Shown piece after piece: positions 12,523 to 26,332 of a DNA stretch of 64,000 bases. The notes below the pieces were generated by a model that worked only from the letters and a program-made list of their open reading frames with translations, was not told the DNA's origin and ran no database searches. Within the stretch, counting starts at the first letter, position 1; each line of letters begins with the position of its first letter. Source of the DNA: Bugula neritina (lineage: Eukaryota; Bryozoa; Gymnolaemata; Cheilostomatida; Bugulidae); the NCBI GenBank assembly GCA_964035545.1, contig OZ037770.1, positions 772,001 through 836,000 on the forward strand, given 5' to 3'. The position numbers and the translations under genes are program-made.

Positions 12523-12661
12523 GATCCTTTTCTGAATGATTCAGATAAATTAACCGGTAACCCTTCTTTGCACACTACCCGTTGTACTCAATGGAGAAGT
12601 AATATTATACTCAGCCACACAGAATATAGAGAACATAGAGCTAGTGATGGACAAGGTTGAG
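12523..12661 (+). other. Exon-like segment in copy A
   Basis: Bounded by an acceptor (GTTGCCAG) and a consensus donor (GTTGAG|GTAAGT). Near its 3' end ATGGACAAGGTTGAG would encode MDKVE directly before the donor. In copy B the ATG is ATA and the donor is GTAAAT, so copy B looks degraded. It may be a 5' exon of the TPR gene about 4 kb downstream, but no joining evidence is visible. Confidence 0.3.
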
Positions 12662-13642
12662 GTAAGTAGAGTAACAATTTATATTTTATGAAAACTTGAC
12701 TACTCAATTAATACTAATACAATAGACTATATACTATACCAACTTATAGACTCTGCTTTTAGTCTTTCCATTACTGTACCTATACCACGTTATAGTGAGC
12801 TGTTTTAAATTGTGTAGATTGAGAATAAAGCAATAATGATATACAGAAGTTGACCAACATTTTCCTAATCCACTCACATCTGCTTTATTGAAATGGTATA
12901 GAGTATAGACTATTCATTGAAAAAGAAATGTATGTCTTTTAGGTAATAAAAATAAGAGTGTGTAAAGCATTTATTTATATTAGCTAGTTCTTGATGAATT
13001 AGAACTTTTACCAAAATATTTTGTGTGACACAAACCAGACAGGTCACTTCCCTATTTACTAAATAGTAATTCCAAATCAAACACAGAAACTGCTTTCTAT
13101 TCCCTTCAACATAGTTTTTCTAAGCTATATCTATATAGCCGGTGTATAGAATATATTATTATAGGGATCACAACTAATTTTTTAAGTTAGAGTAACAATT
13201 CAACGTTGTTATATATACTTGTATATTTATTATGTTCTGTATATATCAAAGAAACAGGCACTAGATATTACATTCTCACGTGTGTTATTATAATATGTAC
13301 TCAAGGCCAGTTGTTTTACAGTAGAGAGGTTTATATGTTGTCATGGAGATAATGACATCACTAAGCACATGTTTTTTATTCGTAGACTATTGTTAACATG
13401 TTGTTTAAACAGAGAACTATAACACTCATAGCTGTCGCTATGCAACTATACAGCTCATGTTGTGGTAACATACATGAATGGTATATTTTTGCAGGCAGTT
13501 ATAATTTTCAATTGCACTCTGAAAGCATTTGATTATGGTTTTAGAAAACTGCATGAGCATATAATAATAAAGTTTTTATACATAAATAAGCATGTGTGTA
13601 TAGAAACTGAGAAAGCTTTTCAATAATAGGCAAACAATAATA

Positions 13643-14966
13643 GGGGAAGCCGGGGTAATTTGAGCCATGGGGTAATTTGAGCCAGGGCATATTTTAGAAA
13701 AACTGTTCAACATAGAGAGTTGTCTTTTTATGTGCACATGTACACTCACAAATGTGGCATATTTTTTCCTGTTCATCATTTCCAAGCTGCATGGTAAGTA
13801 AAATATTTCACATTTACCTGTTTGTTCAACAAAACGTAAATTTGATAGTCTTCATGTCATGTTATATTGCTTTACCCCCAATTGAGAAAACCTCGTCAAA
13901 GTTTTTGCATTTCTTTAGGATCGTGCTAGCTACAGTTGCATGTTAAAAAGGAAAGCCTACGTTTAATTTTTACTCCAGCATTAACATTTTTCTTCAGAAT
14001 GACACCTTGGGGTAATTTGAGCCATTCAGTTTGGGGCAAACTGAGCCACAACTCAAATTACCCCATGAGTAAGTTGTTACAGCATAAATAGTTTTTGTAG
14101 GTAAAACCAGTTCTGTAGCTATAACAAAACAGTTTACTACAGTCAGTGCGCATGTATAATGTTGTTGCACGTTTGCTATCTTACCCGTTTTGTGTTGTAG
14201 CTGATACATATACAAATTACAAACTGCCACGCAAGTACACACTCAAAACCAATCTATTAGCTTACTTACAGAAGATAAATTAAAGAAAGCTGCTCATATG
14301 ATAGTTGGGGAAAAGAGCAGTATAAAACATACAGCAGAAAATTTTGGAGTGAACAGAATGACTCTGAAGAGTTATTCTGATAAGCGGAAGTTAGGATATG
14401 AAATCACCAGTGCTGCAAAAAGAGTGTTCACTATTGAAGAAGAGAAACTAGTGGTCGACCACATATCAGAGTTTTAGATGCAAAGAAGCGACAAAGTTGT
14501 AAAACTTCAAAAAGGCTCCTGTTAGAAAGAATCTTAGTTGTTTTACTAAAGAGTAGACTTTGGGCTGGGCTTCGTTGGCTGTTGTGAAAATTTGTCACAT
14601 AGTGACGCTAAATTATCGTTGCATTTGCAACATATGATATATGTTAACCTGTGAAGTAAATGCAATACTACTATTTTCAATAAAAACATTGATTAAAACA
14701 TAACTGTGTGTGTTAAGTTGACTATCCGCACCAAAATAGCCCACGGCTCAAATTACCCCCAATAGGGGGTAATTTGAGCCGCACAATATGACGTTATTAT
14801 TATGGGTCTAAAATTTTTTGTGAGCTGTAAACCAAAAATTTTTTAAGTGTTTACAATAGCAAACATGTACATTTGTATGTGTAACCAATGTCAGTGCTCA
14901 ATTCACAGTATTTCGTTTGATACCTGGGAAAAGGTAAAAATCGGCTCAAATTACCCCGGCTTCCCC
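13643..14966 (+). mobile_element. Pogo-like (Tc1/mariner superfamily) DNA transposon, internally decayed
   Basis: The element is 1324 bp and flanked by TA on both sides (13641-13642 and 14967-14968). Its ends are perfect 24-bp inverted repeats beginning GGGGAAGCCGGGGTAA. The core GGGGTAATTTGAGCC is repeated next to the left end (about 13669), near the middle (about 14010, and inverted near 14055) and near the right end (about 14741 inverted and 14766 direct). This is a pattern of multiple likely transposase-binding sites. Copy A of the surrounding duplication shows the uninterrupted site. An internal reading frame encodes a psq-type helix-turn-helix, but no DDE catalytic domain is visible, so the copy is non-autonomous or decayed. 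Confidence 0.88.
14205..14477 (+). pseudogene. Remnant of a pogo-type transposase (psq-like HTH, N-terminal part)
   Basis: An open frame of about 90 codons ends at TAG 14475-14477. It contains KKAAHMIVGEKSSIKHTAEN followed by FGVNRMTLKSY. This is the layout of the psq/CENP-B N-terminal helix-turn-helix used by pogo and Tigger transposases to bind terminal repeats: a helix, then S-I-x-x-x-A, then F-G-V-x-R-x-T-L. A splice-acceptor-like TTACTTACAG lies just upstream of the domain, so the original gene may have had an intron. The second DNA-binding helix block and the DDE domain (a full pogo transposase is about 500 aa) are missing. It lies wholly within the 1324-bp element. Confidence 0.7.
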
Positions 14967-15045
14967 TATAGGTAAACAAACACTCTTTGGACAGAACTAT
15001 TTCAAAGTGTTTATATTAACAAATAATTATTATTTTCTCTGCCAG

Positions 15046-15173
15046 GATCTTGTCTGAAACATTTAAATAAATTAACCGGCAACCCCTCCTTTCATACTGG
15101 CCATAGTACTCTATGGAGAAGTGATATTATACTCAGAATAGAGAACATATAACTTGTGATAGACAGGGTTGAG
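15046..15173 (+). other. Exon-like segment in copy B, degraded relative to copy A
   Basis: This is the counterpart of 12523-12661, with an acceptor (TCTGCCAG) and a weaker donor (GTTGAG|GTAAAT). The start codon seen in copy A is ATA here. It is probably non-functional if copy A is a real exon. Confidence 0.25.
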
Positions 15174-15720
15174 GTAAATAGATTCATTATTAACAATTGT
15201 TTATATCTAATTGATATTTAACTATCAAATAACTATAGATACTAATACAATTGACTACACCAGCAACTATATATAGACTGTACTTTTAGTCTTTCTATTA
15301 CTGTACCTACCACATTACAGTGGGCTGTTTTAACTTGTGTAGATTGAGGCTAATTAGTAATAATATACAGAAGTTGACCAACATTTTCCTAATCTGCTCA
15401 CATCTGCTTTAGTGAAATGATATAGACTATGCATTGAAAAAGAAATGTATGTGTTTTAGGTAATAAAAATAAGAGTGTGTAAAGCATTTATCTATACTAA
15501 TTGTTTCCTGATGAATTAGAGATTCTAACAAAATATCTTGTTTGACACGTAATTTGGAGAGATCACATTCCTATTTATTAAATAATAAATCCCAATTAAT
15601 CACTTTATTCCCTTAAACCTCTTTTTTCTGAGCTATATGTCTATAGCTAGTGTATAGAATATATTATACGGATCATAATTAATTTTCTAAGTTTAAATAC
15701 GTTTTAGATTTGGTTAGAGT

Positions 15721-16710
15721 GACAGATACAAGGACTGCAGTACACCCCCCCCCCCCCAACCACTAACGGTGGTTGTTTTAAAGCTATACCAGAGTTTTTC
15801 CAGGTACTTCCCAGTAAAGAATTTGAAAATAATAATTGTAGTGATTATATATTGTTCCTTTATAGTACATTTACTATTAATTCAGTATTTATATATACTG
15901 TAAAACTTTTCTTACAAACTGGTATTCATGGTTATTGTGTCTAAAAGTCACCCTTGTCAACTATTTATTCAAAAGTCAAAATAATCAAACGCATATAAGG
16001 CTGATGCAAGTTTATAGTCGCCATCTCTGTGAGAAACCCTTATTGAAAAGTTATTGTGTTCAATCAGGCTAAAGACTTATTCAGATATAGCATATGAGCA
16101 GTTATGACTGAATTCTCTCTCTAACATCACCAATGGCCTTTACTGGAGTTTCAACCCATGATTTAAGTTGCCTTTATACCTTCACGATTTTCGGTCAGAA
16201 ATTCAATTTGGCCCGGGTTAAAATTTCTCCGAGTTGCATTGCGTTGTAAAAGCCACACGTAAAAATTGTTGTACTGTGATAACTTAATCAGCCGTTTTCA
16301 GAAAAGGAGTAATAACTCCTTGTATACATCGTCATTTAGTTATGACTTTGGCAATTAGACAACGTAGGCTACTTATACGGTAATAATTATATAGCCTACG
16401 CTTTCTCAATTATCGCTTTTACGCTGTCCACTTCACTAATTCACGACGTTTACAAAGGGCATCAAATAGCTATTATGCGAGTCAAATTTCAATTTCAGAA
16501 AGTGAGCAACCGCATCAATATGATTTCAACAAGTTTCAGTTTTATTATAAAGGGGTACCCGGACAAGCATTATTAACTTAATCTCGGTACTTTACTATAA
16601 GTAACTTTACTATAAGCCAAAAAATTTAACCCCTAAACCACGGCTGTGCCCTCTAAATTGATCAAACCTATATATAATAGTATTTAGCACTATATACATC
16701 CTACTGCTAC
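15721..16710. other. Gene-free stretch upstream of the TPR gene
   Basis: Contains a poly-C run at about 15747-15759 and otherwise unremarkable AT-rich DNA. It is the likely promoter or 5' region of the gene starting at 16711. I could not identify a TATA box or other core promoter with confidence. Confidence 0.4.
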
Positions 16711-19700
16711 ATGAAAACTTACAGTTACTATAAATTAAGCAAAAGCATGTTTAATTCAACAGAACCAAATGAGTTTCATCACATGGAGGACTACAAAGAC
16801 ATATCAAAGTTAGAAGAACTGACCATAAAATACCAAAAGAAGGCTGAATCCAGTAGAAACTGGGTGCATCATCTGCAGGTAGTTTGTTACTATTTTAGTT
16901 GAACAGTTGTTTAGGTATAATAAAAATGATATGACATAGAAATTTCATAGATAGTTGAAAACTAAATACAGAGAAGCGTGTATTTTGTTGAAGTTGAAAA
17001 GAAGTTGAAAACAAAGACATGTACATTTTTTAATGAGTTTATAGGAAATAAATTTTAATTTTTTGAATGACGGCTGCATTTTGCTCAACTTAGAAAAACT
17101 GGATTGTCTTTTTTCTCTAGGCTCATGGACTAGCTAACAGATGTCTGGCTCTAGAGTTCAGTGAAGAAAGACAGAGGAGAGTCTACCAGATAGAAGACTG
17201 TTGGTATGAAGGAAGACATCCACTCAGCTATGAGGAACATCAGGAAATGACAAAGAAACATCTCAAGTTACTGGAGGACTATAGAAATGAGACAACCACC
17301 GACTTCAGCTCTCTTGACACAAGTAACTTGAAACTTGATAATTTTCCTTCAGCTAGTCAGCTCACTGAGTTTAGTAACTCTGTATTTAAGCTAAGTCAAA
17401 AGTGCAGTGATAACTTTATATCAACCTGTAGTAAGTTCATACAGTCCAGTGTTGATACCTTGAGTACATCAGGTCTAAATATTCCTTGTTCATTTGCTGT
17501 GATTGGTCTTGGTTCTGTTGCTCGTGGTACAGCCACTCCATATTCTGACTTAGAGTATGCCTTTGTCGTTGAGTCAGACTCTCATATTGACTACTTTACT
17601 AAACTAGCAGTTGATAGCTACTTTAGAATTGGTAATATGGGAGAGTCACCATTGAAAGGTTTTAATATTCCTGAAATAGACAAATCATACACAGATAGTG
17701 CTACTGTAGGGTTTCGTATTGATGGAATATCCAAGAATGCTGGAAATATTCCAACAGGGAAAGGAGATAGGAGCAGGGGTTTGATATTGACTGTAGAACA
17801 GTTGACTGAACTATACTCCGAGACACTGACTTCACCAGCTGGTGATATAGCAGATATAGCTGATATGTTATCTTCTATTGTCATGATCTGTGCATATAAT
17901 GAAAATGGTGAAATACTGTTTGACAAGACTCTTAAAAACTTTCAAACTATTTTAGTTGAAAATATGAACAATTTAGTTGTAATACAAAAACGTTTGAAGT
18001 TATTGAAAACAGATGTGAAATCATACAGTTTTTTACCCACTTTCAAATCATTTGGACCCCCTGACAACACAAAGCTCAAAGTTAAAAGTGATATATTTCG
18101 ATATCCAACACTGTTAGTTGACCACCTGAGACTGTTGATAGCTTCAGATAAAATGACTCCTTGGTCTATAACATGCCATTTAAAAGAGCAGAACATTGTG
18201 ACTGACAAACAGCTGCTTAGAATAAATTTGATAACAGCTCTGGCCATATACATCAGAACAACTGCGTACCTACAATCAGAAACTCAAAAAGATCATCTCT
18301 CTTTATATCCTCCAACTGAATGCCACACCAAAGGAATTTATCATTTATCTAGAGACATGTTTGTTCTATTAGCATTTCTGATTGTTCCTGTAAAGATATT
18401 TATTCAGAGAAACTTAGATAATGTTGATTGTCAGAATGAATGTAGAAGCCTGACTGTTTTGAGAAAACTCCTGAACCAGGTTGGTTTAGATAACTCAGGT
18501 TTTACTTTAAAAATGGAGGTTGAATTTTTTTGTGGAGATTTTGAGCAATCTATACAAACTGTTAAAGCAAATTGTGGTGCAGACATCTTTGATAAAAATC
18601 CTAATGACTTTAGTAAAACTATCCGTAGTTCAAGTGATTCAGATCCCTCAGTTACATCTGAATATTGTAAACAGGAAGTTAATGGTGTTTCTGCTGCTTC
18701 ATCCAAATACATTGAAATGGCTGCATACTTATTGTACTCCTCTAGAAAGTATTATAGCTGTCTTAAGTATTTTACTTGGTTAGCAGAAAACCGTGTAGAT
18801 TCTGCCTCTGATAAGTTGAAATGGAAAGTGCTTGCAGCTGACTCAGCCAATCAGCTTCACAAATACCATGAGGTCTTTTCTTTGATTGGTGAAGTTTTGT
18901 CTACCATCAGATCAAGTTACAAATTAAAGAATAATCAAACTCTGTACAGATTTGTGAGAGAACAGGCTAAACACACTCAGCATTCGGCTAAAGACAGAGA
19001 GTTGTTTGAAATTGTTGCACAAGCTTTAAGAGTGACTAGCAAAGCTTATGAGAATGTGAAACATTATGTGCAAGCTAAAGAGTTGGCGAATGCAGCGCTC
19101 TCACTTTTTGATAGCCTATATTCCCAAAGATCAGGGCAACAATTTGGCAGTCATTATATAGACTTGATAGTTTCTTTTGCTTTGTTACACTCAAAAAGAG
19201 GTGGGCATGATAAAGGTGTTGAATATTTGACTTATCACTTGGATGAATTGAAAGAAGTTCACACTGACCAGACTAACCACCCAGACATTGCCCTTCTACT
19301 GACTGGTTTAGGTCAACTCTATGAAAAAGCTGCAAAATATGACATCTCCTTAGATTTCTATAACAGAGCTTTAGCTATGACGAAAATTTTGTACAGTTCA
19401 AATCATGTTGATATTGCTCAGTGTTATCAGAGAATTGCAGCTGTACAGGCAAAAATAGGTGATTATAGTTCATCGTTTAAAAATTATCAAAATGTAGAAA
19501 GTGTGTTCGATAAGTTAAAAGTTAATGGGCATGAAAAGGCTTTTCTATCGGTAGAAATTGGTCTTCTTCATTGCTGTAAAGGTGAATATGACTCAGCTCT
19601 GTCATATCTTGATTCAGCTCTCAGTATGATAGAGTCTAAAGTAGAGACCACCCACATAGATTTGGCAGATATAAACTCTGCATATGGTAAAGTATATAGT

Positions 19701-22700
19701 GAAATGGGGCAGACAAAACTTGCATTAGAACATCACACAAAGTCTCTAGAAATAACCATAAAAGTTATGAGCAGTATTGATGGTATTCCATTGTTTTCTC
19801 AACTGCATGGTGAGATGGGAAAGTTGTCTGTAGAACTGAGTGCAGAGGCTATGATGTTGAATATTGAGAGAGCTAGTAGAGAGGTGAAGAGTGTTAGTCC
19901 TGATATAGCTTCTTGTTACATGAGAGTTGGTAATGTCTATGAAGATATGTGTCTATATGAGCAGTCTTTACTGTATCTAAATAAGGCATGTGAGATGTTC
20001 AGAGATGTCCGTGGTAGTAATGCAGTGCATGCAGACATTGCTAGTAGTTATAACAATATTGGTGGTGTGCATAGTAACATGGGTGAATATAGCAAGGCAC
20101 TAGAGTACTATATGAAGAGTCTAGAGATGGAGCTAGCTGTCTATGGCAGTGATGCAGTGCATGCAGACATTGCTAGTAGTTATACCAATATTGGTGTTGT
20201 GTGTAGTAACATGGGTGAATATAGCAAGGCACTAGAGTACTATAGGAAGGGTCTAGAGATGAAGCTAGTTGTCTATGGCAGTGATGCAGTACATGCAGAC
20301 ATTGCTAGTAGTTATAGCAATATTGGTGGTGTGTATAGTGACATGGGTGAATATAGCAAGGCACTAGAGTACTATAGAAAGGGTCTAGAGATGGAGCTAG
20401 TTGTCTATGGCAGTGATGCAGTACATGCAGACATTGCTAGTAGTTATAACAATATTGGTAGTGTGTATAGTAACATGGGTGAATATAGCAAGGCACTAGA
20501 GTACTATAGGAAGGGTCTAGAGATAGAGCTAGCTGTCTATGGCAGTGATGCAGTGCATGTACACATTGCTAGCAGTTATAACAATATTGGTAATGTGTAT
20601 AGTGACATGGGTGAATATAGCAAAGCACTAGAGTACTATAGGAAGGGTCTAGAGATGAGACAAGCTGTCTATGGCAGTGATGCAGTGCATGCAGACATTG
20701 CTGGTAGTTATACCAATATTGGTAATGTGTATAGTAACATGGGTGAATATAGCAAGGCACTAGAGTACTATAGGAAGGGTCTAGAGATGCAGCTAGCTGT
20801 CTATGGCAGTGATGCAGTGCATGCACACATTGCTATTAGTTATACTAGTATTGGTAGTGTGTATAGTAACATGGGTGAATATAGCAAGGCACTAGAGTAC
20901 TATAGGAAGGGTCTAGAAATGGTGCTAGATGTCTATGGCAGTGATGCAGTGCATGCAGACATTGCTAGTAGTTATCACAATATTGGTATTGTGTATAGTG
21001 ACATGGGTGAGTATAGCAAGGCACTAGAGTACTATAGGAAGAGTCTAGAGATGCAGCTAGCTGTCTATGGCAGTGATGCAGTGCATGCAGACATTGCTAT
21101 TAGTTATACTAGTATTGGTAGTGTGTATAGTAACATGGGTGAATATAGCAAGGCACTAGAGTATTATGGAAAGGGTCTAGAAATGGAGCTAGATGTCTAT
21201 GGCAGTGATGCAGTGCATGCACACATTGCTATTAGTTATAACAATATTGGTAGTGTGTATAGTAACATGGGTGAATATAGCAAGGCACTAGAGTACTATA
21301 GGAAGGGTCTAGAAATGGTGCTAGATGTCTATGGCAGTGATGCAGTGCATGCAGACATTGCTAGTAGTTATCACAATATTGGTATTGTGTATAGTGACAT
21401 GGGTGAGTATAGCAAGGCACTAGAGTACTATAGGAAGAGTCTAGAGATGCAGCTAGCTGTCTATGGCAGTGATGCAGTGCATGCAGACATTGCTAGTAGT
21501 TATAACAATATTGGTAGTGTGTATAATGACATGGGTGAGTATAGCAAGGCACTAGAGTACTATAGGAAGGGTCTAGAGATGAAGCTAGCTGTCTATGGCA
21601 GTGATGCAGTGCATGCACACATTTCTAGTAGTTATACCAATATTGGTAATGTGTATAGTAACATGGGTGAATATAGCAAGGCACTAGAGTACTATAGGAA
21701 GGGTCTAGAGATGAGACAAGCTGTCTATGGCAGTGATGCAGTGCATGCAGTCATTGCTGGTAGTTATAACAATATTGGTAGTGTGTATAGTAACATGGGT
21801 GAATATAGCAAGGCACTAGAGTACTATAGGAAGGGTCTAGAAATGGTGCTAGATGTCTATGGCAGTGATGTAGTGCATGCACACATTGCTAATAGTTATT
21901 GTAACATAGCCTTAGTTCATTACAAACTCTCAGCCTACACCTCATCCCTCCTCTACTATACCAAAAGTATAGACATGTATAAAGCAGTCTATGGTGAAGG
22001 AACCAACCATAATCACATTGATGAAAGTTATAGAGGTATTGCTGATGTGTACACAGATACAGGTGAATATACAAAGTCACTACATTATCTCACCTTGTCT
22101 CTAGACATGACTAAAGCTATACATGGTGACAATACCACTCACATAGATATAGCAGACACCTACCATAAACTGGGCAGACTGTATCATAACACAGGTCAAT
22201 ATACACACTCAGTACACTGCTATAACATGGCCCTGGTACAGAGTGATAGGTGTAATACTGCTCATCTCCCTCTATATACAGCTGTGTTAGTCAGTCTCTC
22301 TCAGACTCTAATCCCATCCTCAGACTACAAACACGCTAAGGGTCTCCTACTACTCGCTCTCAAACATTCACCTACTAACTACTGTAAGGATACTCGGGCT
22401 AATATCTGTCAACTCTTAGGACAGTGTTTTCTCCACTTACATCAGTACAGGAAGTGTTGGAAATATTTATATTTAGCTCTCTGTTACTATGAGTCACTTC
22501 CTTCCTCCAACTGCAAGATGAAATCTCTAGCTCAGGTTCATTTGTACATCTCCTACTTGGTCTTACATCTGGGTCATGTTTCACAGGCTATAGAATACTC
22601 TGAGTTAGCCTTAGTTCTTGTAGAAAGTGTTCTAGTTGACAGAGATAACGTAACTCCTGAACTTACTAGACTGTATACAGACATTACACACATGATTCTT

Positions 22701-22739
22701 GGTTTATTTTCAACTCTTACTCTGTATGTAGATATATAG
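16711..22739 (+). CDS. Nucleotidyltransferase-domain protein with a long TPR solenoid (~1928 aa)
   Basis: Two exons join in phase 0: 16711-16878 (56 codons, donor CTGCAG|GTAGTT) and 17121-22739 (acceptor TTTTCTCTAG). The second exon is open for 42 codons before its first Met, so the spliced product is about 98 aa longer than the long open frame alone. Around residues 185-205 the sequence FAVIGLGSVARGTATPYSDL, then EYAFVVES, fits the nucleotidyltransferase signature hG[GS]...Dh[DE]h (G187-S188, D199, E201), closest to the GlnD/DUF294-type fold. From about residue 680 onward come TPRs, first diverged, then 14 near-identical 44-aa units (about 1025-1640), then two to three diverged ones. The 44-aa spacing and A-D/H-I-A-x-S-Y-x-N-I-G pattern are of the kinesin-light-chain/NPHP3 TPR class, which binds peptides or partner proteins. 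No signal peptide or membrane segment is seen. Substrate and pathway are unknown; a role as a sensor or signalling scaffold is inference. Confidence 0.9.
20025..21872 (+). repeat. Coding tandem array: 14 units of 132 bp (44 aa each)
   Basis: The unit start GTGCATGCA.ACATTGCTA recurs every 132 bp from 20025 to the diverged unit at 21873, exactly 14 periods. NMGEYSKALEYYRKGLE is nearly invariant. Variation is concentrated in the first helix (SYNNIGSV, SYTNIGNV, SYHNIGIV) and in the residues after LEM (ELAV, KLVV, RQAV, VLDV). Units 8 and 11 read as identical in DNA, and units 7-8 match 10-11, indicating a recent three-unit duplication. Units 5-6 and 13-14 also resemble each other. Such homogeneity implies recent unequal exchange or gene conversion. 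Confidence 0.95.
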
Positions 22740-24447
22740 ATATACAGTGCTTCTAGTACTTAGTATTCTATATTCTCAGTTAAACAGTCTGTATGTTTAA
22801 ATAACTTTTTCACTTGTATTTCTCATACTTTCTTCCTTATAGTTGGATCTTTGTTTGCGTTGAAATATACATCTTATATGACAATAGTTTCACTATTATA
22901 TAGCAGCTTTGCTAGTTACTTTCATATGCGCTATATATTTTCTTACAGCCGCTTTCTAATTTTAAACCTTTATTGCTATAGTGTGTTGTTTCTGTTTTTC
23001 CGTTGCATCCTAAAACTATTTTAGTCTCTATATAAAATGATGTTTTTCATTTTATTATATGTGCTCATTATTATGCAAGTTATTATATATAGTGTAAATA
23101 CTTCTGCTTTCTTTGCAACATTTACGTATGAAATATTCAAATATAGTTTCTGTACAAAGACATGTGATACTGGAGATTTAATGCACACGCAGCATCTATG
23201 TTTACTCGTAGTCATGGTTACCAAACTATATCAATTACTTGGTACATACATAAAAGTTTAGGCAATTTATTCAAGACATTCTAATCATATATCATAGACC
23301 GTTGAGAGGCACACATGCAGTCTATAGAAATTTAAACTCTATCATAAGTCCTTCAAAGGTTGCACTACTTTGTATTGCCTTGTGATTATATATATACCAG
23401 CATCTCTGTGGATCTGTGTATTAGTGTTTTATAGAAAATGCAAAAATTGTTATTTTTAACTTACTATGGTAAAGAAAACAAAGATTTAGTATAAGAGTCT
23501 TTCTCCCAGTAATACGTATGGGGCCTAAATTTATTTGGGTAGTTGCAGCAGGCAGTGGCGTTATGTCATTGTTTGTAACCATTGGTAATATAATGCTATG
23601 GCAGCTCTTAAACTAAATATAAGTATCAAAAAATGTTTTTATATGTGAGAGTTGTCTCCTCAAATTCGAAGGAGTTTCTCTCTGCATATGAAAACTATCT
23701 CCAGGTTGAAATATCTAGGAGTTGTCTTCTCAAAACTGTTTTTATTTTTGCTTGGTAAGAGTTGTCTCCCCAAAGCTACGCAAACATAAGCATGCACTTA
23801 GGATGGGATTATTCGAAATCAAGTACCATTTTGCTACAGAACCTTATATAAATCCAAAATATGAGATAATCTGACCAGTAATTATAATTTTATGTAAACA
23901 AATGATGAACACTGTATAAACATGTCTATATAATGCATTTCAGTTTTACATGCAATGCTACGCAGCGTATTTATATATTACATGTCTGACACAAATTATA
24001 ACCTATATATAATATAATTATTATATGTTTCAGTTCATTACTATAGTCTATAATAGCATGTATAATATTGAAGAATTTACTTTCATATTGTGTTTATTTG
24101 ACTCAAACTAATTATTCTTCAGCTATCTTACCTGGAAACCTATAATACAATATTCATTATATCGCTCCACCAGCTTAATCAAATTATTATATTCTATATA
24201 TAATTTATTATAGTAATTGCTGCTTATGTTTATTCATTATTACACAGACTTTACATATAGTTACAAGCACATACATCACAGAACTATGCATCAAGTGTTT
24301 ATATAGGAAGCAGTAAATCTAACTTACATGCAGTATATACACGTCGACAGCCATAACACCGTTGAACCAACAAAAATCCCAACAAAAGTGACTAAACTCA
24401 TATCTACAAGTAATATGTAATCCCAATTTTATGCGCGCGTGCGTGCG

Positions 24448-24452
<5 letters not shown>
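22740..24452. other. Gene-free stretch downstream of the TPR gene
   Basis: Presumed 3' UTR followed by intergenic DNA. No canonical AATAAA lies close to the stop. A motif near GAGTTGTCTCCTCAAA recurs at about 23650, 23718 and 23760, a weak dispersed repeat. No other gene is recognised. Confidence 0.4.
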
Positions 24453-26051
<1,599 letters not shown>

Positions 26052-26332
26052 ACACAATTATATTTTATAACCACGTTAGTGACACTCGGCGCAAGGCCGC
26101 GTTCAACATTTTTCATCAATGGAAAGATGCAGGGCAAGGTGGGCGGAGCTGTGACTGGCGGTCTTATTGATGTTGGGCATGTGCAGACAGGGAGAGCGGT
26201 AGTGTTGGCCACCAGTATTCAGTTGGTAAAGACGTGTATTGTGCAGCACTGGCCAACAACTCATCACTATTCACCCGAAAACAGTGTTAGCTTCTGTGTT
26301 AAAGTCAATTCTACATTCTGGATAAGACAAAA
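26052..26332 (+). other. Exon-like open segment, product unrecognised
   Basis: Compared with its surroundings this segment is GC-richer and open in one frame. An acceptor-like ACCACGTTAG precedes it, and a good donor (GACAAAAG|GTAAGC) follows at 26333. The translated segment includes KMQGKVGGAVTGGLIDVGHV and NSVSFCVKVNSTFWIRQK and resembles no family I know. An inverted repeat (TGTTGGCCA ... TGGCCAACA) lies inside it. It could be an exon of an unseen gene, a 5' UTR or a repeat fragment. Confidence 0.2.

Larger units (their letters stand above)
12033..13205 (+). repeat. Copy A of a ~1.17-kb direct tandem duplication
   Basis: Copy A matches copy B (13206-15720) along its whole length. Shared landmarks include AAGGCCAG followed by TTTACAGT, the GTTGTCATGGAGAT block, CTATGCAACTATACAGCTCA, ACTGAGAAAGCTTTTCAATA, the exon-like segment, and AGAAGTTGACCAACATTTTC. 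The copies have diverged by scattered substitutions and small indels. Copy A has no transposon and therefore preserves the empty site (about 12430-12440). Confidence 0.85.
13206..15720 (+). repeat. Copy B of the tandem duplication, interrupted by a transposon
   Basis: Copy B starts where copy A ends and, once the 1324-bp insert and its TA duplication are removed, has nearly the same length. Its exon-like segment lies at 15046-15173. The order of landmarks is the same as in copy A, so this is a direct tandem duplication older than the transposon insertion. Confidence 0.85.

Noticed and set aside
17618-22584. Minus-strand frames inside the TPR gene
   Set aside because: They are shadows of the long plus-strand exon; those at 20569-20826 are just the 132-bp unit read backwards.
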